Part shown: positions 38,377-50,285 of the stretch, piece after piece
Layout: the number at the start of each line of letters is the position of its first letter
How positions within the stretch are numbered: the first letter of the stretch is position 1
Assembly (NCBI GenBank): GCA_024516155.1
Contig: JAJJXM010000002.1
Location: 1,364,001-1,428,000, forward strand
Length of the DNA stretch: 64,000 nt
Direction of reading: 5' to 3'
From: Pyronema omphalodes
Lineage: Eukaryota; Ascomycota; Pezizomycetes; Pezizales; Pyronemataceae
The notes under the pieces: generated by a model
The model's database searches: none
What the model was told of the DNA's origin: nothing
The model's input: only the letters and a program-made list of their open reading frames with translations
Position numbers and translations under genes: made by a program

Positions 38377-40661
38377 ATGGCAGATCTACCTCTCGATACG
38401 CTGGACGTGTTCGTCCTCTTGGTCCTCCTCCTCGGAACTGTCGCATACCTCTCGAAGGGCACACTATGGGCCAAAACCGAAACTCCTACGGACTACAACA
38501 AGACGTTGCAGTCTACCGCAAAGGCTGGCAAAACCCGGAACCTCATTGAGAAGATGGACGAGTCGGACAAAAACATGGTTATTCTCTACGGATCTCAGAC
38601 TGGTACTGCTGAGGACTACGCCTCTCGTTTGGCGAAGGAGGGAAGCGCTCGCTTTGGTTTAAAGACTATGGTTGCCGACTTGGAAGACTACGACTACGAG
38701 AATCTTGACTGTTTCCCCCACGACAAGGTCGCGGTCTTCGTTCTTGCCACCTATGGAGAGGGAGAGCCCACTGACAACGCGGTCGAGTTCTACGAGTTTA
38801 TCTACAACGGCGAGCCCAACTTCTCCGAGAACGCCTCTGAGAAGCCTCTTAGCAACCTCAAGTATGTCACCTTCGGTCTCGGAAACAACACCTACGAACA
38901 CTACAACGCCATGGTTCGTCGTGTCGACGAGGCTCTCACCAAGTTGGGAGCTCGCCGTATCGGACCCGCTGGAGAGGGAGATGATGGTGCTGGAACTATG
39001 GAGGAGGACTTTATCTCCTGGAAGGAAGCTATGTGGGCTGAGCTTGCACAGGACATGGGACTCGAAGAGCGTGAAGCTGTCTATGAGCCCGTTTTTGCCA
39101 TCACTGAGCGCGAGGACCTTACCCCAGAGGATGACATTGTTTACCTCGGAGAGCCCAACAAGAACCACCTTGAGGGCAAGTCCGTCGGGCCTTACAACAC
39201 TCACAACCCGTTCATTGCCCCCATTGTTCTCTCTAAGGAATGCTTCACCGTCAAGGACCGTAACTGTATCCACATGGAAATCGATTTGTCCAAGTCTAAC
39301 CTTACTTACACCACCGGAGACCACCTTGCTGTCTGGCCCACCAACGCTGGTGTTGAGGTTGACCGTCTCTTCAAGGTTCTCGGAATGGAGGATAAGCGCC
39401 ACACTGTCATTGATGTCAAAGGACTCGACTCTACCTCAAAAGTTCCTTTCCCGGCTCCTACCACCTATGATGCTATCATTCGTTACCACGTCGAAATCAA
39501 CGCTACTGTCTCTCGTCAATTTGTTGCCTCCCTCGCCGCCTTTGCTCCTACCGAGATGGCTAAGGAGCAGATGACCCGTCTTGGAAGCGACAAGGACTAC
39601 TTCTCTGAGTTTGTCACCCGCCGTTACTTCAACATCGCTCAGGTTCTTGAGCTCGTCGCCCCTGGCGAGACCTGGTCTCAGATTCCCTTCTCGATTATCA
39701 TCGAGGGTCTCAACCACATTCAGCCCCGTTACTACTCGATCTCTTCCTCTTCCGTCGTTAACAACAAGGTTCCTACTATCACCGCTGTCGTCGAGAGCAT
39801 TTCTGTCCCCGGAGGTTCCAACGTCCTCAAGGGTGTTACCACAAACTACCTTTTGGCCCTTAAGCAGAAGCAGCACGGAGACCCCTCGCCTGACCCATAC
39901 GGACTTACCTACGCGATCACCGGACCTCGCAACAAGTACGATGGCTTCCATGTTCCTGTTGCTATTCGCAGCTCCAACTTCCGTCTTCCTTCCGACCCCA
40001 GCAAGCCTATTATTATGATTGGACCCGGAACCGGTGTTGCCCCCTTCAGAGGATTCGTCCAGGAGCGTGCCGCTCTCGCCGAGCAGGGACAGACCGTTGG
40101 AAAGACTTTGTTGTTCTTTGGTTGCAGAAAGGAGTCCGAGGATTTCTTGTACAAGGATGAATGGCCTGTAAGTATCCTGTGCTACCTTCCCCAGATGATC
40201 CTGGCATTTCTCCGAGTCCCCCGGATTTCTCCGCGGTCCGGCGCCACTACGGCGTTTTGTCGGGGTTAATTCTCCGCTGTGATGACATAGGCTAACAATT
40301 AAAATAGGTATACAAGGAGAAGCTTGGAGACGCTTTTGAGCTTATTACTGCTTTCTCTCGTGACGGTGACAAGAAGGTTTACGTTCAGCACAGACTTGCC
40401 GAATACGCTAAGGAGGTCAACGAGCTCATCCAGCAGGGTGCTTACTTCTACGTCTGTGGAGATGCTGCTCGCATGGCTCGTGAGGTCAACGAGGTCCTCG
40501 GAAAGATTCTTGCTGAACAGCGCGGTCTCGAGGAGGAGAAGGGTCACGATTTGGTTAAGAGATTGAGGAGTAGTAATTTGTACCAGGTAAGCTTCCACCG
40601 AGTTACTCACACTGGAATTGCATGAATTCTAATTATTTTATAGGAGGATGTTTGGTCATAG
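38377..40661 (+). CDS. NADPH-cytochrome P450 reductase
   Basis: Three exons, 38377-40167, 40308-40586 and 40644-40661, give 695 residues, the standard length. The enzyme passes electrons from NADPH through FAD and FMN to microsomal P450s (for example sterol 14-demethylase) on the ER membrane. A membrane anchor lies at about residues 10-25. The FMN/flavodoxin domain shows ILYGSQTGTAEDYA and LATYGEGEPTDNA. The FAD domain has RYYSISSSS (about 451), and the NADPH domain has GPGTGVAPFRGF (about 549) and FFGCRKESEDFLYKDEW. The last exon is only 18 nt and encodes EDVWS; the penultimate Trp is the aromatic residue that stacks on FAD in this family. The introns (140 and 57 nt) are canonical. Codon use is strongly biased to C-ending codons, suggesting high expression, and this leaves long open frames in the other reading frames. 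Confidence 0.97.
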
Positions 40662-43533
40662 ATGCATCACATCATCGTCGTGGTTTTATTGTATGGCGTT
40701 GGGTTAGATTGATATTTATTGAGGATCTCTGCGAGGTTAATTCCGTTTTAGATATCTTCATGAATGTTTTTTTTCTTTTCTTTTTTCGTTTTTTTACTGT
40801 TTTTGTTCTTTTTTTGGGATTGCAGCTTGGGTTCACAAAAGGAAATGGATGAGAAGTGGTGATCATGTAGGAGGATGAGATGGATGTTACAGACTGTCTT
40901 TATTTGTTCAACTACATAGAAAAAATGTGATATGTAACAACAAATCATCTAAATCTTTATCAGTATCGACCAACACTGGAAAAGATTCCCCTTCACTCCA
41001 TTGAACATCGTTATATGGATGGAGGATACTGTAGACTACATTACTTTCCATTAAAATGTTCAACATCCCTATGATCTCCATACTTCAAAGAATCAAACAT
41101 CGAAGAATTTCTTCCGTTTGTATGTGAATAGCTGTAGTCTATAGGTACCCTATGAAAAACCACAACTTGCATCAAGTCGTAGTTGACCAGGCTGCCTGTA
41201 CATACATAGTCAAAAACCCACCCACGTGACCCGGGAATATCCCGATGTCGATACATGCCGATCTACCCGTACCTTAGGCCTTCCTGCGACAACGGATTTC
41301 TTCCGATGCATATATATGCATCCCGAAGGCACCATGCACCGGGTACTCGGATCATCATTTGGTTCATGTAAAATCAACTGCATATATGTACAGAATTGTG
41401 AAACTTATCCTAAACATGGTCCGATTGTAGTCTTATAGTCTTGTACAGTCGACCGTAAGATTACAGCTCGGAAGATTGGTGCCGGTTATCGCACGGAGGA
41501 GGTTCCGTGGTTGAAACATCGCCGTGGATGGGGGGTGGGTAGTAAATAGTGCTGCGCTTGGCTTGGATAGGGGGTTAACGGAATTGGGGTTTTGGGATTT
41601 GGGGTTGCGGTTTGGGGTTTGGGGGATTGGAGATGGGGGATTGTGGCTTGATGGCTGTTGTGTTATCTGTAGGTTAATTCACTGTAATGATAATCGTTGG
41701 TTGGTATCAGTTGGAGAATGCCTAGATTTGGGGGCTTGGTAAATGGAAGATGTGCGCGGGATGCGATTGGCTTGGTGATGTTGAGTTGGATGGTTGTGTA
41801 GAGAAGGTCTAGATTATATAAGAGCGAGAGAAGGGGTGATTTTTTTAATAGGCTTGAAGTTTGGGGAAGTTGGGGAAAAGGGTTTGTTTGGTAAGGGATG
41901 GTGGTTTTTGATCTGATTTTGAAATATTTTTCTGCTTACTCCGTAATCCAAAGATTATCAGGGGTAGATATTTTCGCGAGAAATCTCTGGTTACATACTA
42001 ACCAAACTTCCATTGTACTGCATTATCAACTCAGCAAAACCGTAGAGAGAAACATAGAAGCAACAGGCGAAGAAACTCGCCAAACTTCCAATTTCTTCAA
42101 ATTTCAACAATCAAGACAAACAAAGTAAGTGCCATCTTAGCGGCCGATCAATAAATAATTAGAGGTCCGAGCTACTATTCATAGCCAGAACACTCATAAC
42201 GCCACAAACTTTCCGGAGAATATGAAACGTTAGCGGAATTGCCCCAGGACCTGGAGCTTGGACCCTCATAAAACAAGCGATAAACTTTAACGAGACGTAT
42301 GTACCACTTCCGCGGTAGCTGGGCAATTGGATGTTTGGTTAATCATCCACGCCATAGTGGCTTATAATATTCTGCACCGGCGCCGGCACCAGTACCGGTG
42401 AACTGAAATTATGTATTTTTGCTTTATTTTATAAATATTTGCGCTGAACATTTGAGGTATAGTTAAGTCTTAAAGCTCATTGTAGAATTAAGAGCAAAGT
42501 ATATCCTGTAAAAAGGTCAGTGTCAGGTATCTATCACAGATAGTATCAACTTTATAATTTCCATTTTCAACGAGCTTTTCTTCTTTTCCTCTCTTAACCA
42601 TCCCCGGTACATCAAAAAACGATAAATCTGCAATATACCGGACCTAAAATCGAAACCTCCCAAATCCTCAAAGTTCTTGGCACAACTTGGTGCGAATCAG
42701 GTATGTGGCAATATTGGAAGGAAGAATACCCGCTCAGATACGAACACGAAGCCACTTCAAAGCGCTAGGGCTTGGTGAAGAAACGGAATAATATTCCGGA
42801 GGCTCAACCCCATAATCGCTTCGGACTGCTCGTATTCGTGTATCGATTCATCATTCGGCCGATATGATGCACATACCGTTGTTTTGACGAGCATTCGGAG
42901 TTTATGTACGCATGGGGTTAACTAGCTTAGTCAGTTATCTCGCATAGGATGCTTGGAGGGAGTTATGAATTATCAGAGGTTGTTTTGACGGCTGTTAAAC
43001 TTTGTAATCACAGATTCTTCGCTATACATGGCTGTGGGGAAGTTGCAGAAACCTTGGAGCCAGTTCATACATAAAGTTTACACAAAGTGACAAAGTAGGA
43101 AATCATCAGCAATCGGCTTTCGGATAAACTAAATAAAATGTAGATACGTGGTTCTAATTTTGAAGAAGTGAAAGAAGGAAAGAAATAATGAAGAATCCAT
43201 CCTCGGTAAAAAAAACGTTCTGCATCATAATCAGCCATATGTGAATCATCGTCCCTCACTCGAAAGCCTGCTCGTTCCTACCCGGTATCTGAGTTTCAGA
43301 AAGTGTTTTGATGGATTCGTACATGCCCAGTACACCGGTATGATGTTCGCAAAATCTTCAGTCTTCAACCCCTCCAATATATATCTTCACGCCGAGCTCA
43401 GTACCGCATCCTCTGCTCAATCCTCATAGCCTTCCCAGAACATACATGATACCCCTTATCCCATTTTGCTTTAATCGAGCGCTAGCCTCTAGACACATGC
43501 CGTTTCCAACCATCCTAATAAAGCCGTAGAAAT
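40662..43533. other. Gene-free interval of about 2.9 kb
   Basis: The first 200 bases are the T-rich 3' flank of the reductase gene. The rest includes a G/T-rich stretch (41520-41760) that makes a misleading Gly/Leu/Trp open frame, and a near-palindromic CCGG-rich patch near 42376. I see no gene here. Confidence 0.5.
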
Positions 43534-46500
43534 TTAGAAATGAGGTAGAGCATTTGACCATTGCACCGATCGATAAGCACTACCTGGAAGCGATCTCATG
43601 GACATAAACGACTCCACAATGAAATAAACTCTCGCTGCACCAAAAAGAACCCACGAAACTATACATAAAGTAATTAAAACCCCTCGAAGGATAGGCCTCT
43701 CCTGTTTGAATGGAATAAGCATTGACAATCCAATTGGCAGAACAGCGACAGAACCAATGCAGCAGGATATGTTCCATAAAAGATGCTCGACGTGAGTAGG
43801 AAACCACGCGCTATTCCATTTCGTTATATGGATGGAGCCGTAGAAGATTCCCATGATGGTCGAAATAGCTAGAAGAGCGATTCGATGTTGTTGGCACCAG
43901 GATTTGTTGAAATGCTGGTTATTCTGGTTATCATTATTGTGTTCACCGGGCTTAATGGGAGCCTCAGAGACGGCAGGCTTGACAGCGGACTCAACGGCGG
44001 GCTGAACTAGAGTCTCAGAGGCAGCAGGGACGGTGTCCTCGGGGATTTCATAGCTGGGGGACTCAATAGCAGACTGAACGGGAGACTCGACTGCAGAAGC
44101 AATGGGAGCTTCAGGAACAGCAGGAGCGGGAGCCTTTGAGGCTTGTGACATTCTGTCTTGTTCAGAAGGAGTGAAAAGCCCTGGTACGTCCACCAATTGG
44201 TTTCGTAAAACACCAGCTACGTTGGCAAACGGATATTTGAAGTTGGTCCAAATTGAGTGACGCATATGCGGGTTAATCATTCGCCATGTTTTACTGTTAT
44301 GAATCGCGTCCAGGGCATTCTCGCAGTCCCTTCTCATTGAGGCCAGTTCGTCTTTGGTGAAACGTTGTACTGCCACTTCCACCTGGGTACCATTTTTAGA
44401 ATCCAAGCTTCCTGATACCTCTGGCTGAGGTGACTTTTGGGTGTTGAGAATATCGTTATTTGCATCTGTAATTGCTTCTTCCACGGCAGACAAAATCCCT
44501 CGGGCTGCGTATCGAGATACAATGTCGGCCGTTACAGAGATATTTGTGCCGCGTTCAAATCCTACATTATTGATGTAATTTTCAAAGGAATTGGCCGCTT
44601 TCTTTTTTGCCGTGCGGATTACTGCTTCAAAAAAGGTATCGAATAACTTATAATCATTTTCATTTAAACCTTGAACCTCTGCATGCGAATTTTGAGCCTT
44701 TGCACCTAAATCTGGAGCCACTGCATTGGAACCTGGAATAATATCTGATTCAGGATCTTGAACTGCTGCTCCTGCATCTCGGAGTACTGAGCTTGTATTC
44801 TCAACATGCGCATTTGAATCTGGAGCGCGCGGATAGCACTTATTTCGAAGCCTGTAGAGAGCTGTTTCAACTGCATATTCTGCGTTATTTCGGCTTATGA
44901 CTGCCCTAAGTCCTTCGTGAAGGACTGCATGACGAGCCGCCGCACGGCAACACGCAAGAGCAGATTGAGCAACGGCTGCAAGCGTAGTTGTTTGTTGATA
45001 TGGTAAATGCCCAACGACATTTTCTGCAGCGGAAGACACTCCTTCAAAGGAACTCTTCATCGATTCTTTACGGATTTCTGATAAAGATTCTTGCATGACT
45101 GGTTGGATTGCGGCATTCAATATCTCGCGGTATTGATCGTCTTTAATGTTTGGACGACGTAACTCTTCGTAGGAATTTTGGATAGCGTCTGCAAAATTTG
45201 CAGCTATACGCGATTTCTCGTGGGCAAATTTGCTTGAAAAACTAGAAGTACTTTCAAAGGCAGCATCTCGAAGTTTTAAATGTCGTAGCTCGGAACCCAC
45301 CCCGTGATCTTCATTGAAATACTTGTTAATGACCCCGGATTTGATGTCCTTTCCGATAGTTGCTCGTGCCATGGAAGACTTGACTGCAGCATGACTGGCA
45401 TAAAATATCTTACCCGCTTCCTCCGCCACATCTTTCATTCCATTGGAAATAATCATCGCAACTAGAATCTTCGGAGTCTTCGGGGGAACATAAGCGGTTT
45501 CTGGCGACTTATTTGTGTCGCTAATGAATCTAATAAATTTCTTGGAATCTGGCATAATGCGTTCTTCGGCTTCCTTGAGAGGGCTTCGAATATAATCCAT
45601 ATATACGGCGGTAGCAAAGTCGTGAATTAGTTTATTACTTTCTGCCGGAATCGACACGCCAACGTCCAATGGTTTACGCATCCAAATACCATACGTAACA
45701 ATAGCCAAGACGACATGTACGCACGTATTCAGCTCCAGAAGGGTAATGTGTAACCTTTCCAGGTACCGACCAAGGCACTGCAGCAGTACCCAGCCTACTT
45801 GGATGACCGCTACTGTCTTCGCAATGCCACTGGCTTTACTTTTATCTTCGATTTCAGGCAGTGGATGTGTTTGAATTATATCCATAATATTCGGGTGAAG
45901 CAGCGCATCAAAGTCCAGACTTTTTCGATGGTACCCGTTAAGTGTTGTCTCAGAAAAGCAAAATCCGCCCATGGTCGCAAAGAAGGACATTTTCAATCCA
46001 ACGTGACCAGCCTTCTTTCCCCTCTGACTAGCCCAGGTTTTGGCGGTCAAGCCTGAAATAGTCTTGCACAGTTTATCATAGGTCCCAGTGCTTTCCGGGA
46101 CTTTGGTGTCGTTACTGGTGGATGAATAGTCTGTCAAGTTTCGATCATTTGGTGGTCTCGTATAGGCTTTCGTAGGTTTAGTAGATGTCTTGTGCTCGCT
46201 GGCGTTGGATTCCATCGTAAGAATCTTCTGTATATTCCCGTCGGTTGTACAGGCAACTGGATATGGAGTTGTAACGGTGGTGTTGTTCAAACGGGTGTTT
46301 GATTCGTTTATACTAGTTGTTGGTAACTTCTCATCGGTCGTCACCGCGATTTTCGTTCTGTCGCCATTCCGGCTAATAACTCGTTCCACTTCTATGGCAA
46401 TAGCCTCCGGTATCTTTACATCAGCTTTCACATTGACTTCAGTTCCATCACTGTTCGGGGTTGTGTCAAGTCTATCCGTACTATTCTTATCCTCTTGCTC

Positions 46501-46860
46501 TTGCGAATGATTAATAGCTCTCTGATACTGCTGAGCAACAAGAAGTTGATGAAGTGCAATTGTCAGAACAATATCCGGAGCGAGTAAAGCAATGGATGCC
46601 AATGCTGCTTTCCCGACGGTTTTTGCAATTAAAGACATGGCACCCTGTTTCTCTTCATCGTCCTCGCTTGGGTTTATATTTGAATGGATTCCGCTCCAGA
46701 TGCAAAGAATAAGAGCAGAGGCGCAGGAAAAAATTATGGTGAGGGTCCCTCGTGTGTCAGGAGTGCTGGCCCAGACCAGGCGGTCGGCATAGTTGGGGAT
46801 TGGTAGAGCGTTGATTAAAGTGAGGAAGAATAACGTAGTGAAAATAGTGAGATGGTTCAT
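43534..46860 (-). CDS. Large fungal multi-pass membrane protein of unknown function
   Basis: A single uninterrupted frame of 1108 residues. A hydrophobic leader (1-20) is followed by membrane segments at about 40-57 and 83-105, then a Ser/Thr/Asn-rich loop (about 110-260) with several N-glycosylation sequons. MSFFATMGGF (291-300) and membrane segments at about 349-367 and 374-393, ending GIWMRKPLDV, follow. The C-terminus has three more segments (about 995-1012, 1029-1048, 1057-1080) and ends SVQWSNALPHF. The blocks TRGTLTIIFSC, IHSNINP, IEDKSK, KPLDV and YGSIHITKWNSAWFPTHVEHLLW are those I associate with a widespread ascomycete membrane family of unknown function, usually about 450-700 residues. 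Here about 570 extra residues (about 410-980) separate the halves: an Ala-rich helical region, then a Pro/Ala/Glu/Val repeat region. I cannot assign a reaction. Confidence 0.75.
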   Translation of the reverse strand: MNHLTIFTTLFFLTLINALPIPNYADRLVWASTPDTRGTLTIIFSCASALILCIWSGIHSNINPSEDDEEKQGAMSLIAKTVGKAALASIALLAPDIVLTIALHQLLVAQQYQRAINHSQEQEDKNSTDRLDTTPNSDGTEVNVKADVKIPEAIAIEVERVISRNGDRTKIAVTTDEKLPTTSINESNTRLNNTTVTTPYPVACTTDGNIQKILTMESNASEHKTSTKPTKAYTRPPNDRNLTDYSSTSNDTKVPESTGTYDKLCKTISGLTAKTWASQRGKKAGHVGLKMSFFATMGGFCFSETTLNGYHRKSLDFDALLHPNIMDIIQTHPLPEIEDKSKASGIAKTVAVIQVGWVLLQCLGRYLERLHITLLELNTCVHVVLAIVTYGIWMRKPLDVGVSIPAESNKLIHDFATAVYMDYIRSPLKEAEERIMPDSKKFIRFISDTNKSPETAYVPPKTPKILVAMIISNGMKDVAEEAGKIFYASHAAVKSSMARATIGKDIKSGVINKYFNEDHGVGSELRHLKLRDAAFESTSSFSSKFAHEKSRIAANFADAIQNSYEELRRPNIKDDQYREILNAAIQPVMQESLSEIRKESMKSSFEGVSSAAENVVGHLPYQQTTTLAAVAQSALACCRAAARHAVLHEGLRAVISRNNAEYAVETALYRLRNKCYPRAPDSNAHVENTSSVLRDAGAAVQDPESDIIPGSNAVAPDLGAKAQNSHAEVQGLNENDYKLFDTFFEAVIRTAKKKAANSFENYINNVGFERGTNISVTADIVSRYAARGILSAVEEAITDANNDILNTQKSPQPEVSGSLDSKNGTQVEVAVQRFTKDELASMRRDCENALDAIHNSKTWRMINPHMRHSIWTNFKYPFANVAGVLRNQLVDVPGLFTPSEQDRMSQASKAPAPAVPEAPIASAVESPVQSAIESPSYEIPEDTVPAASETLVQPAVESAVKPAVSEAPIKPGEHNNDNQNNQHFNKSWCQQHRIALLAISTIMGIFYGSIHITKWNSAWFPTHVEHLLWNISCCIGSVAVLPIGLSMLIPFKQERPILRGVLITLCIVSWVLFGAARVYFIVESFMSMRSLPGSAYRSVQWSNALPHF

Positions 46861-49800
46861 TCTGTGAGAAGTTTCTGGTTAAGAATTAGTAAGTCAAGTA
46901 TTGAAATCTCGAACGAGTGATTAGGATTAGATACTTTGCTGTAACTTTGGTTCTCAAAGGGGTTGTAATGCGTTTTCCAGGGTCGATCCTGGAGTCTAGA
47001 CAGAAAATAGAGAGCGTACTCTCACCTGTTTATATGATTGTCTGCGCTTTTGAAGACCAATTACAGTGAGTTGATATATTGTATCTCGGTGTCTTCGAGT
47101 ACGCCGGTGATTGTGTGCATGTATCTTACATACCGGACCGCAGCGACCTCACTTGCTTCAGCTGTGGAGAATGTTGCGCTGTAATTAACATTGGCTAGAC
47201 AGAAAATTTGATGGCATCTAGTGATACATTTACTCTCGGATACATATTTCTGCTGCATGTAGTTCGCACTTTTGCGCCTTTTCGGTATGTTTTCCATTAA
47301 GCTTTACGAGCTGTGTTTGGGAAAAAGCAATGGCGGGAAAGCTCGAGCCTTGAAGGCCAATTACAAGATTACTGAAAAATTGTGATGTATACGTGTAAAG
47401 AATGGTTTTAAAAGCACAATGCGGGTTGTAATAAAAGAGGGCTTGTTTTTCATGGCAATCGGGCGAGTTGGAATACGTTGAATACCCCAAGTTTGCGTAA
47501 CATGATCGATGCTGGTAAATACCGGCCTGAAACTTGGCGTATCGGCTTATTGGCGAACCTTTGATGCGTGCTTTGATTGTTTTATTGGTTCTATGGCTGA
47601 GTTGTGTTTCATGCATAACAGGATACTATACATTACTACAGGAATCAAACTTTTCATCATGTCCTGCATGGGCCTTTTAGGTCTCGGTCAGCGTATAATT
47701 AATAAGCAAATGAATAAACTATACATTACCCCGCCTCCAGAGCCCCCCCCCCCCCCCCCCTCCCCCTCAATGCCCTCCCAGTGCACATAAAAAGTAGCCG
47801 CGTTAGAGTTCGTCTAATTAGATTTGCTATTTGAGCCAAGAGGAATTTCCGTGGAATTCCGTTTCAAGAGGGTGGTGTCGCCGGTTCCAAAGACAGGTCA
47901 AGCCACCAGATCACTAAACAATTAGGATTTTTGATTGACTTAATCAACTTTAAAATCTTGTCCGTGAATTCCCATAAGTACCCCATGCTTCTGTTTCAGC
48001 AACATCCGAGCGTACTTACATGTTTTATCAATTGCGATGATTCTGGTGGTACCGAATAGTACCACATGATATTATCTGATGCAGCCCGCTTGGCTGCTAC
48101 AGAATTTTACGGGAATACCTCATGAACTATTCAGGTATTCCTTGCAGAACCGTCGACTTTGGATGTAATGCAAATTCTTAGCTATAAGAGATAAGATAAG
48201 TCGAACACTACGATAAAGCAATAAGATTATTATTGCGAGTCAGGAGCAAATAGAAATTACGATGTAATGGTGAGACTAAAAACCAGTGCGACGAAGAAGA
48301 GGGGCTACAGGCACAAAAGCTGAAGTACGCTCTGGGGCGAATCCCAGCAAGAGCCGGGGGTAATAGCCATAGTCTCCGAATATGTATGAAAACTCTGGCA
48401 AGACGTGATAATCTTAACGGTGGCCCCATTAACGAAGAAAATCAACCAATCAATGTTTTCGAGTGATGGTAAGAGGCTTGACTAAGCTTTGGGGGAACTG
48501 AGCCGTAATTTTTTGTCCTTGCCAAGGTTTTTGTGAAACTAACTTGACCATGTTGTATAACCGTGGACCGTTTTATTTCCCGTAGAGATAATCTGACAAC
48601 ACCACACAGTAGCCCACTTCCGATCTCCACAGACCAATTTTGTATAGCGTGTTAAATACCACGTTCTAGTTTTCCTGCGATAAATTTTAGTCTTTAGCTA
48701 GAAAGGTGAAAGCGAAAACAGGCCAAAACCCCGGGTTGCGATGCAACAAAAATCGGCTTTAGTAAACCATCAACTCCGCGCTTATATCTCAGTATGCCAT
48801 CTACATATAGCCATTAGACCGTCTCGCGCGGCAATTGCGTGTTAATTCTCGGTTCGGTTACCGAGTTGTGCTACTGCGCAAGCGCGCTAGACGAGTCAGT
48901 TGCGTATCCTCGTTTACAAACGGAGCTCCCGGGCTCCGGCCCCGTGAGAAGGAATTTTCAGCCCTTGAATTATTATGCCCATTCTCACTACCTTAGTGTT
49001 AAGGATAAGACAGTTTTGAAGTGATATTTCCCGTTTATTTCTTTAGAGGAGAATGTTTCTGTGGGTCATGGGGTGGCCGGAGAGCGACGTTGCAATCAAA
49101 CGGAAACAAAAAAATGTAGTTGATCCACTGGAGATGTCACTTGATGATATTATAGTATTCACTCTGGCAACAGTTCCTGAGGAAGAATTGGTCTGGATAT
49201 TTAGATGATTATTCAACTTGTGAAGTGAAGCGTAAAACGTAAAACAGTCTATTCAGACCTAACAACACACCCTGGGGGCATGATGGGGCTACATACTCAT
49301 GCCAGGAAGGTACGCTAGTCATCAGCTTGGCACGGGTAGAGTTGGTGGCACATATGATATACGCGAAGATTCCAAGCTTCAAATCCGAGATCAAGATGTA
49401 TGTGAAGCTAACCGATTCTGACTTTGCACTCCGCTGCACTCCGGGAAATGGCCTCCCTCCCTCCAACGGTCTTTAAAGTAGAAATATATGTGGTGCTTTA
49501 GTGGGTTCACAGTTCCTGGAGCCGCTGCTTTATTCAGCTTCTATTTGCCTCTTTCTATTTATGTTAAATCATCTCAATATCTAATCAGGTTTGCCGAAAA
49601 CCGGCTGTTTTGAAGGGCGGGCCTGATGGAACCTCGAGGGTTTAGTTTGTTTGTGGCGATCATGGTAGACAACAGAAAAAACGAATTGGGTACAAAATAA
49701 TTTCATTTCAGGTACTATATATCCACTTTTAATATAGTAATTATGTATCCCCTCTCCGTGTTCTTGCTCAGCTATCCTGAAGCAAACAAACAAGACCCCG

Positions 49801-50285
49801 GATAACCAACAAACGACCAGATTTCACGGGAGGATAGACAATGTTCGTAAGATTTACACTGCTCTCTACAAACGCCAGAACATCCTTCCAGACAGATGTC
49901 TCCCAGTACTCGCAACAAAGGCCCCCAAAAAGCGCATTGAAGCAAAAAAAAAAAAAAGGAAAAAGATAAAAGGGTATTCAGATAAAGGTAAAGTAAGTAA
50001 CTAACAAATATCGCAGAAAAAAATACAGTAGAACAAAGCAGTACGGCATAACATCAACTCCGGAAACCCTAACCATTTGCGTCGAAAGTTGAAACACCGT
50101 GATAACAGACAGAAAAAAAGCAGAAACAAAAAGCATTGCATAACTGGTAAGTAACCTAACCTGCGCACAATCCCAATGACACCGGAAAAGTATCCAGTAA
50201 GCAAACAATTTGATATCCCATCAAAATTAAAGACGCCCCATATGCTTCAAACATGACACCTAATAGCAACAAAGTGAATCACACT
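46861..50285. other. Gene-free interval of about 3.4 kb
   Basis: No supportable gene is present. The interval holds a run of 18 C (47743-47760), a poly-A tract near 49945, and a hairpin near 48855 that mimics a tRNA T-arm. Open frames are short and lack domains. The 46861-47050 part is the leader and promoter of the minus-strand membrane-protein gene. Confidence 0.5.
47743..47760. repeat. Poly-C run (18)
   Basis: Eighteen consecutive C form the core of a longer C-rich tract, about 47730-47775. As with any homopolymer, the exact length may reflect assembly error. Confidence 0.85.

Noticed and set aside
38659..39402. 247-codon antisense frame inside cytochrome P450 reductase (and a 300-codon sense frame at 38672)
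   Set aside because: Both overlap a certain gene and arise from its strong third-codon bias towards C/T. Their composition (Val/Leu/Gly-rich or Ser/Thr/Arg-rich) is that of shadow frames.
41524..41742. Gly/Leu/Trp-rich small protein
   Set aside because: Caused by a GGGGTTTGGG-type G/T-rich stretch; no domain.
48850..48885. tRNA gene
   Set aside because: The CTCGG/CCGAG stem resembles a T-arm, but the loop is one base too long and no matching acceptor, D-arm or anticodon arm is seen.
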